27,668 nucleotides of DNA, taken from a virus. The translations under genes were made by a program, and so were the position numbers. The notes below the pieces were generated by a model. The model searched no databases and had not been told where the DNA came from. It worked only from the letters and a program-made list of their open reading frames with translations. Below, one piece after another: positions 22,683 to 27,668 of the stretch (its first letter is position 1; every line of letters starts with the position of its first letter). Where the stretch lies: positions 1 to 27,668 of the IMG/VR virus record IMGVR_UViG_3300030117_000895; one strand, written 5' to 3'.

Positions 22683-23301
22683 TAACATATCATTAGTAGA
22701 TGAAACACCTATGAATGGTGCTATTGTTACTAGTGATTCGTTTGATATAATAAGAAACTTACACGAAGAAGTGTCTATGGAAGATACACCTAAGTCTTTC
22801 ATTAAGAATAAGATGGGTGTTGACTATGTAGAGTATTCTTATATGAGGAAGTTAGCAGATAAACACTATCCCGGATGGTCTTGGACTATTATAAGCACAG
22901 AGACTCTAGGAAGTGAAGCATTTATGGTGCATGGTAGATTGAAATGGTTCGAAGGTGGAATATGGAGAGAAGGAGATTGTACTGCGGCTCATAGAATACA
23001 GAAAAAGAGGAACAGCGATAGCTTTGTAGATGTTGGTAACGACATAAAGTCTGCTAATACAGATTGTATTAAGAAGGCTTTTAATATGTATCTAAACATA
23101 GCTGACGACGTGTACAGAAACAGAGTAGAAGACACATCATTAAGTCAAGAAGATATAGATTTACTATATGAAGAAATGGAAGGCTTAAATGATGAGTGGA
23201 AAGAAAAAATATCATTATCTATTGAAAGCGGTGACATAGAGAAGGGTGACATAGATAAAGTGATAGCAAGAATAAACCAAATAAAGGAAGAAACTGAATG
23301 A
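22675..23301 (+). CDS. Rad52/Sak-type single-strand annealing protein, 208 aa
   Basis: Residues 48-150 match the pattern of Rad52-like annealing proteins: GVDYVEYSYMRKLADKHYPG, then WSWTI, EAFMVHGRLKWFEGGIWREG (82-100) and DVGNDIKSANTDCIKKAFNM (119-138). The last segment is the GD-K-A-TD-KKA hallmark that lines the DNA groove. The C-terminal 55 residues are acidic and helical. It would anneal single strands made by the upstream nuclease, driving recombination and concatemer formation. The gene overlaps both neighbours. Confidence 0.8.
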   Translation: MSNNISLVDETPMNGAIVTSDSFDIIRNLHEEVSMEDTPKSFIKNKMGVDYVEYSYMRKLADKHYPGWSWTIISTETLGSEAFMVHGRLKWFEGGIWREGDCTAAHRIQKKRNSDSFVDVGNDIKSANTDCIKKAFNMYLNIADDVYRNRVEDTSLSQEDIDLLYEEMEGLNDEWKEKISLSIESGDIEKGDIDKVIARINQIKEETE

Positions 23302-23864
23302 ACGTAGACAACGTACTTGGGGATGTAATGGGAGGAGAATCTTATTATGACCCAACAGAAGATAAACCTAATGTAATAGTACCAGAGGGTGATTTCTATG
23401 CCCATGCTAAGGATTACACGGTTAAAGAAGATGTTGTTATTAGAGGTAGACACCTAGCAGATATATATAATATCACATTCAAATTAGCAGAAGAAAATTC
23501 TGATAAAGACTTTGGAGAACATAGTGGTAATTTATTTGTAGGTAAAGATATTAGGTCTAAAGGATTCTTTAGATTTAAGAACCCCTCTGATAATAAATTA
23601 GAACCAAACTCTGGAGGAAATAGGCAGTTCAAAGAACTGTGTGAGGTACTAGGTATTAAACCAGAAGAGAAAGAAGTAGATGGAAAAACTGTATATGCCT
23701 TACCTGTTCTAAGTCCTTCAACACTAGAAGGAATGCCAGCTATTGTAAAAGTTAAACATGACACATGGACTAATAGAGATGGTGAGGATATTACTTCACC
23801 AACTGTTGTAGGTGTATATGCTTGGAACAATGGCAAAAGAGACATCTCTGACGTACCGTTCTAG
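23298..23864 (+). CDS. Single-stranded-DNA-binding-like protein, 188 aa
   Basis: A beta-rich protein (residues 25-165) with an acidic linker and the C-terminal tip DISDVPF (182-188), which closely resembles the DDDIPF tip of bacterial SSB used to recruit repair and replication partners. Together with its place behind a Rad52-type annealing protein and before helicase genes, this supports an ssDNA-binding role of the DUF669 or OB-fold kind. Fold assignment is by inference; the tip is seen directly. Confidence 0.7.
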   Translation: MNVDNVLGDVMGGESYYDPTEDKPNVIVPEGDFYAHAKDYTVKEDVVIRGRHLADIYNITFKLAEENSDKDFGEHSGNLFVGKDIRSKGFFRFKNPSDNKLEPNSGGNRQFKELCEVLGIKPEEKEVDGKTVYALPVLSPSTLEGMPAIVKVKHDTWTNRDGEDITSPTVVGVYAWNNGKRDISDVPF

Positions 23865-24113
23865 ATGAAGATAACTAATAGTGAATACTACATCATCATT
23901 AGAGCTATCAATACTATGATTCATTATCATAAAGAGTTAGATTCTTACATACAAGAAGCTCAAGTATTTAAAGATAAGCTGATGAAAGAGTATGATGAAA
24001 TAGCAGGACGAAACATGGAAGGTGGTATGACCTCAGATGAAGAGGAGATATACCCTAGTAGAATGAACACAGAGTACGGAGGTAGCCCTATTGGAGATAA
24101 AAAAGTGGAATGA
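23865..24113 (+). CDS. Hypothetical protein, 82 aa
   Basis: The ATG follows the preceding stop with no gap and without a ribosome site, so translation is probably coupled. The N-terminal half is helical (YYIIIRAINTMIHYHKELDS), the C-terminal half acidic and disordered-looking (EEEIYPSRMNTEYGG). Unrecognised. Confidence 0.6.
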   Translation: MKITNSEYYIIIRAINTMIHYHKELDSYIQEAQVFKDKLMKEYDEIAGRNMEGGMTSDEEEIYPSRMNTEYGGSPIGDKKVE

Positions 24114-24306
24114 AATCGAACACGCTTTCACATCTAAGTTCGGGTGGTACGATGGTATAAGACACTTAACCGAAGTAGGTAAAGAAGTGTATAAGTCTAG
24201 ATGCGTTACTGAACTTAACGAAAGAGAAGACCGATTACTAATAAAGAAACTAAGAATAAAATACGAAAAGGAGCCAACATGGCACGAAGAAGAAAATCAC
24301 AAGTAG
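24091..24306 (+). CDS. Hypothetical basic protein with TTG start, 71 aa
   Basis: The frame starts at a TTG (24091) seven bases after GGAGG; no ATG is available early in the frame. The protein (residues 1-20 MEIKKWNEIEHAFTSKFGWY) is charged and helical. It overlaps both neighbours by more than 20 bases. Unrecognised. Confidence 0.55.
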   Translation: MEIKKWNEIEHAFTSKFGWYDGIRHLTEVGKEVYKSRCVTELNEREDRLLIKKLRIKYEKEPTWHEEENHK

Positions 24307-24482
24307 CAAAAGTAAGAGACTTCCTATTTACAGGTAAAAAACTTACAGCTAAAACAGCATTAAGTCGTTTTGGAATATGGAGACTAGCCGCTGTAATACA
24401 TACACTACGTAATACGTTTAGTATGAATATAGATACTGACAATAGCAAAGGTTATGCTATATATAGTATATCTAGTAAGTAG
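24279..24482 (+). CDS. Winged helix-turn-helix DNA-binding protein, 67 aa
   Basis: The segment VRDFLFTGKKLTAKTALSRF plus GIWRLAAVIHTLRN is the pattern of phage winged-helix proteins (helix, 'T-x3-A' helix, G-I-x-RLAA-I recognition helix), followed by a beta wing (SMNIDTDNSKGYAIYSI). It begins MARRRKSQ, strongly basic. AAGGAG lies before the ATG. It probably regulates transcription or binds the origin. The gene is followed by a non-coding, structured stretch. Confidence 0.75.
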   Translation: MARRRKSQVAKVRDFLFTGKKLTAKTALSRFGIWRLAAVIHTLRNTFSMNIDTDNSKGYAIYSISSK

Positions 24483-24500
24483 TTGATACGATAGGCTTAA

Positions 24501-24521
24501 GGGGTGTGCCTTAAACACCCC
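24501..24521 (+). ncRNA. Hairpin with alternative fold upstream of the CxxC peptide gene
   Basis: GGGGTGT and ACACCCC pair perfectly over 7 bases around a 7-base loop. The same bases also allow a competing stem, TTAAGG (24497-24502) with CCTTAA (24509-24514). Two mutually exclusive folds 105-130 bases before a start codon could form a switch. No U-tract follows. The function is unknown. Confidence 0.5.
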
Positions 24522-24544
24522 AAAAGTTTATATCATGGTAGGTC

Positions 24545-24606
24545 TGGGTGTACCTTGAAGGTTTATAGTTTGTTTGACTATCTCCTTTACCCTTCTAAAA
24601 CACCCA
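24545..24606 (+). ncRNA. Nested three-stem RNA element
   Basis: Three stems lie one within the other: TGGGTGT/ACACCCA (24545-24551 with 24600-24606), GAAGG/CCTTC (24557-24561 with 24591-24595) and ATAGT/ACTAT (24565-24569 with 24577-24581), closed by a 7-base loop. The internal loops between them are short. It ends eight bases before AAGGAG of the 37-residue gene. Known regulators did not come to mind. Confidence 0.5.
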
Positions 24607-24625
24607 AACAATTAAGGAGTTATAT

Positions 24626-24739
24626 ATGCCTATGTTATTTCACTGTCACGACTGCGACAAACCAACACCTAATTTTTCAGTAGTGTGTGACAACTGTACA
24701 AAAAAAAGAGAAGAAAAAAAGAATAGGAGTAAAAAATGA
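24626..24739 (+). CDS. 37-aa zinc-ribbon peptide
   Basis: Two Cys pairs (C7/C10 in FHCHDCDKP and C21/C24 in VVCDNCTKK) form a tiny zinc ribbon, followed by a basic tail (KKREEKKNRSKK). AAGGAG stands before the ATG, and the stop overlaps the next start (ATGA). It probably binds RNA, DNA or a host protein. Such short ribbons are frequent in phages, roles mostly unknown. Confidence 0.65.
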   Translation: MPMLFHCHDCDKPTPNFSVVCDNCTKKREEKKNRSKK

Positions 24740-24915
24740 GATACTATTGGGAAGTTCTGTTTAGTTCAGAGTACTTTCCCTACTGGGAATTTACAATGTT
24801 AATGATGCTATGTATACAGCTAAGTGCTATATGGAGACTACATAGAATGGAAAGCAAGATAAATGGATTAATTGATGATATGTGGCACTTAATTAAAGAC
24901 ATAGCAGAGGATTAA
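24736..24915 (+). CDS. 59-aa single-pass membrane protein
   Basis: The frame begins MRYYWEVLFSSEYFPYWEFT and has a hydrophobic helix (about 17-34, WEFTMLMMLCIQLSAIW) followed by an amphipathic helix rich in Ile and Met with acidic end (NGLIDDMWHLIKDIAED). The overlap with the zinc-ribbon peptide indicates coupled translation. A membrane role such as holin-like or exclusion protein is conceivable. Confidence 0.6.
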   Translation: MRYYWEVLFSSEYFPYWEFTMLMMLCIQLSAIWRLHRMESKINGLIDDMWHLIKDIAED

Positions 24916-24920
24916 AAAAT

Positions 24921-25041
24921 TAGATACGTTGGGGGCAGTGAACTCTTTCTAGTCCGAACATAGCATAAAGCTTAGGATAGAAAAAAAGAGGATGACAAAT
25001 ACATTTTAGGTTGGCGTTTAGAATGTGCCCCCAGCTATCTA
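24921..25041 (+). ncRNA. Structured RNA, three-way junction with 16-bp closing stem
   Basis: The ends (24921-24937 and 25026-25041) pair over 16 base pairs with one bulged C: TAGATA/TATCTA, then GTTGGGGGCA/TGCCCCCAGC including one U.G. Inside, arm 2 pairs 24946-24955 with 24975-24983 (9 bp with one bulge) and arm 3 pairs 25001-25008 with 25019-25026 (8 bp with one U.G). Both wobble pairs work only in plus-strand RNA, the transcribed strand here. It stands ahead of AAAGGAG of the 38-residue gene. Unrecognised family. Confidence 0.65.
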
Positions 25042-25058
25042 TAAACAAAGGAGTAGAT

Positions 25059-25175
25059 ATGGATATATTTATTAAAGTTGCAAAAGGAATGGAGAAGTTT
25101 TTAGAAAGTCCTTTTAAAAAGAAAAAGAAAAGAGGTAGAAAACGTGCCGTCAAAAAGCAAAGCAAAAGGAAATAG
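25059..25175 (+). CDS. 38-aa very basic peptide
   Basis: Starts MDIFIKVAKGMEKFLESPF, then a run of Lys and Arg to the end (19 of the last 20 residues are basic or small). AAAGGAG precedes the start directly after the structured RNA. It overlaps the resolvase-like gene by 32 bases. It probably binds nucleic acid; perhaps it binds the RNA just upstream, which is speculation. Confidence 0.5.
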   Translation: MDIFIKVAKGMEKFLESPFKKKKKRGRKRAVKKQSKRK

Positions 25176-25485
25176 ATTTGAAAGAGAATGCGTAAACCTA
25201 GCTAAGGAATACGGATTAGAAGCTAAGAGAGCTTGGGGTTCTGATGGTCGTTCATTAGGACTACACCCAGAAGTAGATATAACAATAGAAGAATACACTG
25301 TACAATGCAAAGTACGGAAAAGGATAGCAGAATGGTTGAAACCTTCGGAGCAAATAGGGGACTTACACCTACAGTTAGTAAAGGAGTCAAGAGGAGAAAT
25401 ATACGCTATACTACCGATGACTCAGTTAATAGAAATGATAGTGGCTCTAAAGACACTAAAGAAAAATACAAAGAGCAAACAATAA
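25144..25485 (+). CDS. Holliday-junction-resolvase-like PD-(D/E)XK nuclease, 113 aa
   Basis: The layout KGNRFERECVNLAKEYGL (E13/E15), KRAWGSDGRSLGLHPEVDIT (S33, D45) and YTVQCKVRK (Q54, K56) is that of the archaeal Hjc/restriction-fold nuclease family. It would cut four-way junctions or branched DNA before packaging. The GTG at 25144 is the natural start and lies inside the basic-peptide gene. Length (113) fits the family. A fragment-like endonuclease with another substrate is the alternative. Confidence 0.75.
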   Translation: MPSKSKAKGNRFERECVNLAKEYGLEAKRAWGSDGRSLGLHPEVDITIEEYTVQCKVRKRIAEWLKPSEQIGDLHLQLVKESRGEIYAILPMTQLIEMIVALKTLKKNTKSKQ

Positions 25486-25748
25486 CTAGAATAAAAGATA
25501 TAGAATATTACTTAGGTAGAGATTGGATTGATTGGAATACTATAAAAGTTAATCTAAATAAAACTACTAGAATTGGTGCTATGAATAGAAGAATACCTAG
25601 TGTACCTATGCGTTGTGATATATGTGATACACCATTTGAGACAAAAGCGTTTACAGGTAGTAGAATGACAGGTAATAAAATACTTCCAGAGTCAGTTTTT
25701 AGAAGAGTACCATTGCTACGTGGAGAATGTGGAATGTGTGATGGCTAA
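25332..25748 (+). CDS. CxxC zinc-finger protein overlapping the resolvase gene, 138 aa
   Basis: The C-terminal half (RRIPSVPMRCDICDTPFETK and later RGECGMCDG) holds two CxxC pairs that probably bind zinc. The only good start is the ATG at 25332 with AAAGGA seven bases upstream, which places the first 51 codons out of frame inside the resolvase gene. The overlapped part is low-complexity and could be an N-terminal extension tolerated by both genes. No family recognised. It is followed by another CxxC protein and the helicase. Confidence 0.6.
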   Translation: MVETFGANRGLTPTVSKGVKRRNIRYTTDDSVNRNDSGSKDTKEKYKEQTITRIKDIEYYLGRDWIDWNTIKVNLNKTTRIGAMNRRIPSVPMRCDICDTPFETKAFTGSRMTGNKILPESVFRRVPLLRGECGMCDG

Positions 25749-26121
25749 ATGCCCACTATGTAATGGAAGAGTATCTAAGAAAAACGTCAAGGCTAGATTA
25801 AACTCTCTTAGATTAGCAAGACCTCCTAAGATATTAAATGCAATAGATAAAGTATTTGATAAACTATCCAAGCATTGGACAATAGACGACACTATAAAAG
25901 CTGGATTCTTAGCTGATATAGAACAAGTAGAAGGTACTATAATAATAGACTCTATACGAAAGTTTATTAACAAGGGTGGAATAGAACAGGGTTACAATAT
26001 AAAATACCTAGCTGGTATTATAAAAAACGAGGGCAAGAGAGTGTTGCTTAGGCGAGAATGGGAGAGGAAAAACTTAGATAGAATACCACCTAAACTAAAG
26101 GATTTAAATGAAGAGTATTGA
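25741..26121 (+). CDS. Helicase-adjacent zinc-knuckle protein, 126 aa
   Basis: Begins MAKCPLCNGRVSKKNVKARL with one CxxC, then helical segments (PPKILNAIDKVFDKLSKHWT; GYNIKYLAGIIKNEGKRVLL). The ATG at 25741 overlaps the end of the previous gene; an in-frame GTG at 25720 is the alternative. It ends 14 bases inside the helicase gene, where phages often place a helicase loader or replisome organiser. That role is inferred from place only. Confidence 0.6.
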   Translation: MAKCPLCNGRVSKKNVKARLNSLRLARPPKILNAIDKVFDKLSKHWTIDDTIKAGFLADIEQVEGTIIIDSIRKFINKGGIEQGYNIKYLAGIIKNEGKRVLLRREWERKNLDRIPPKLKDLNEEY

Positions 26122-27439
26122 ATTAGAAAAAACATTACTAGGTTGTTTAATAACTGATAGTGAATATATAGATTCTGTAAAGCAATATATTCCCAATGAA
26201 ACTTTCTTCTATTCTGACTTCAATCAGAAAGTATGGAAAGTATTAGACGACCTACATTCTAGGCACGAAAAAATAGACTTGGTAACTATATGTGAAGAAG
26301 TTGGTGGAAAGGTAGATGGCTACAGTTCTAAGTACGAGATAACAGGTTTCTTAGACTCTGTAGTTTCTCCATCATCATCAGTTGATTATGCAAAAAGATT
26401 ACATTCATATTATCTAAGACGAATTTTACACAAACAAGTGCATGGAATACAAAAAAATATAAATGATACATCACTTAAAACAAATAAGTTATTAGAAGAT
26501 GCACATACAACTATAAGTAATATCATAAAGTTGCAACCTAATATATCATTTGATATAGATACACTGCTAGAAGATACAAAAGATTCTATATTTAATTCTA
26601 CTACACAGATACAAACTGGTATAGGTACTCTAGATAGAGTTATAACTGGAATGACTAGAGGTGAGATAACTATTATAGCAGGTAGACCCGGAAATGCAAA
26701 GACTACTGTGTCAGCTAATATAGCTAGAAACTTAGTACATCGTGGTCTTAAGGTTGCTATGTTCAATAGAGAGATGCCAAACACAGAAATGATGAAGAAG
26801 TTTATAGCTATGGAGTCTAAGTACATACAGTATAGAAACTTAAGAAGTAATATAGGTATAGACGAGGTATCATTAAGTCAAACAATGTCTATTATATCTG
26901 AGGTATATAAGGACAAGCTATTTATGTTTGATGATGTTAGAGATATAGAAGGTACGTTTAGAGAGATAAAGTCTATCAAACCAGATGTAGTTATTGATGA
27001 CCATATAGGTCTTATAGAATACCCTACTCACGATAGACGTGACTTGCGTCTTAAGATAGGAGATGTTAGCCGTAGTTATAAATGGTTGGCTAAGGCTGAG
27101 AATATGTCTGTTATATTAGTATCACAGATGAATAGAAATATGGAGCATAGAAATGATAGAGTACCTAGGTTGTCTGACTTGGCTGAGTCTGGTAACTTAG
27201 AGCAAGATGCAGAGATTGTAGTATTCTCTCACTATCCTTGGGTATCTAGGTATGGAGATGATGGTAATAGTGATTGTTATTTAGAGCTGATAGTAGCTAA
27301 GAATAGATACGGTAGTACTAATTCATGCGAGGTTGGGTATCATGGTAACAGTTGCTTGGTAACTGATAGCGAAGCTGATGCTATTAAGATAGCTAAAAAT
27401 ATGGGAGATAATGTAAGTGGTACGCCTAAGCCTTTTTAA
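26108..27439 (+). CDS. dnaB: Replicative DNA helicase, DnaB type, 443 aa
   Basis: The hexameric helicase of the replisome. The N-terminal DnaB domain (residues 1-105: LEKTLLGCLITDSEYIDSVK) is followed by a RecA-like core with Walker A GRPGNAKTT (192-200, K198), FNREM (E222), Walker B VVIDDHIGLI (D297/D298), VSQMNR (338-343) and DLAESGNLEQDAEIV (357-371). Two usual residues differ: Ala for Gly in the Walker A loop and Asn-Arg-Glu for Ser-Leu-Glu in motif H1a. Length is normal. It is the last plus-strand gene before a minus-strand gene that meets it head-on. Confidence 0.93.
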   Translation: MKSIELEKTLLGCLITDSEYIDSVKQYIPNETFFYSDFNQKVWKVLDDLHSRHEKIDLVTICEEVGGKVDGYSSKYEITGFLDSVVSPSSSVDYAKRLHSYYLRRILHKQVHGIQKNINDTSLKTNKLLEDAHTTISNIIKLQPNISFDIDTLLEDTKDSIFNSTTQIQTGIGTLDRVITGMTRGEITIIAGRPGNAKTTVSANIARNLVHRGLKVAMFNREMPNTEMMKKFIAMESKYIQYRNLRSNIGIDEVSLSQTMSIISEVYKDKLFMFDDVRDIEGTFREIKSIKPDVVIDDHIGLIEYPTHDRRDLRLKIGDVSRSYKWLAKAENMSVILVSQMNRNMEHRNDRVPRLSDLAESGNLEQDAEIVVFSHYPWVSRYGDDGNSDCYLELIVAKNRYGSTNSCEVGYHGNSCLVTDSEADAIKIAKNMGDNVSGTPKPF

Positions 27440-27447
27440 GAAATGGG

Positions 27448-27668
27448 TTAGTAGGTAGGAGCGTCTAGCAACCTATTTAAGTTTTTTTGTAGCGTAGAGC
27501 CAGAGTACATACGGCTTTGTGGTCTATACTTTCTAAACATTTTATCCATAAATCTAATTTCGTCTGTTGTTTTAGAGCTTCTGATTATTGGTATATTAGA
27601 TTTAGATAACTGATTTAACATCTCAGCCGCTTTAAATCTTTGACCTGCACCTTGTGGGAAATACGCTA
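27448..27668 (-). CDS. C-terminal part of a minus-strand gene, 72 aa visible
   Basis: Read on the minus strand from the right edge, an open frame (begins in the window with AYFPQGAGQRFKAAEMLNQL) runs to a stop at 27450-27448. The end is basic and Tyr/Gln-rich (MFRKYRPQSRMYSGSTLQKN). The helicase gene stops eight bases before it, so transcription converges. The gene probably belongs to another late or virion unit. The start is outside the window. Confidence 0.65.
   Translation of the reverse strand, partial: AYFPQGAGQRFKAAEMLNQLSKSNIPIIRSSKTTDEIRFMDKMFRKYRPQSRMYSGSTLQKNLNRLLDAPTY

Noticed and set aside
24497-24519. H-type pseudoknot from TTAAGG/CCTTAA and GGTGT/ACACC
   Set aside because: The connecting loops would be zero to one base, too short to span the stems; alternative hairpins are more realistic.
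24921-25041. Packaging RNA like that of phi29
   Set aside because: Similar length and a three-way junction are not evidence; the phi29 packaging system has a different ATPase and this phage has a normal two-part terminase.
24480-25058. Glutamine riboswitch (glnA or Downstream-peptide type) to match the amidotransferase
   Set aside because: I could not find the conserved core of those motifs, and the region does not lie before the amidotransferase gene.

Overview
The window is a stretch of an AT-rich genome of a tailed double-stranded DNA bacteriophage. I recognise a complete packaging and head block: terminase small and large subunits, a P22-type portal, a scaffold, a major capsid protein and connector/virion proteins. 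I also recognise a replication and recombination block: a Cas4/RecB-like nuclease, a Rad52-type annealing protein, an SSB-like protein, a junction-resolvase-like nuclease and a DnaB-type helicase. I see no integrase, tRNA, insertion sequence or CRISPR array. Portal and scaffold type suggest podovirus-like architecture. Gene style recalls uncultured marine phages. The host is unknown; three sites shaped like Fur boxes hint at a bacterium with a gamma-proteobacterial type of Fur, but this is inference.

Layout. From about 12.96 kb leftwards everything reads on the minus strand. The order is: a small Cys-rich protein, an HExxH peptidase, a 36-residue membrane peptide, a calcineurin-type phosphoesterase, TerS, a small acidic protein, a gamma-glutamylcyclotransferase, TerL, portal, scaffold, capsid, a beta-rich virion protein, a zinc-ribbon protein, a 785-residue connector/stalk protein and three smaller virion proteins. 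The operon runs off the left edge, and the right edge carries the 3' end of another minus-strand gene. From 13.15 kb rightwards the genes read on the plus strand and are very tightly packed, mostly with ATGA overlaps.

Between 14.03 and 14.48 kb lies a gene-free control region. It holds five exactly 20-bp-spaced iteron-like repeats, three Fur-box-like 7-1-7 palindromes, an AT-rich tract and a 9-bp tandem repeat; it is a good candidate for a replication origin or master switch. Five promoters share one motif, TTGC(A/T)T, 18 bp, TA(A/T)ATT, and mark the heads of the main transcription units.

The most unusual gene set is at 16.5-20.8 kb. Two different Amidoligase_2 (glutamine-synthetase-like COOH-NH2 ligase) proteins flank a class II glutamine amidotransferase, with a small unknown protein between. 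All three enzymes carry extra Cys-rich, probably zinc-binding modules. A gamma-glutamylcyclotransferase (Aig2 type), the other known partner of this ligase family, sits in the late operon. Together they look like a phage-encoded system for building and trimming amide or gamma-glutamyl linkages on an unknown target.

A second unusual area is 24.48-25.06 kb, where two non-coding stretches fold into good RNA structures. One is a three-way junction closed by a 16-bp stem. Each lies directly ahead of a tiny gene.
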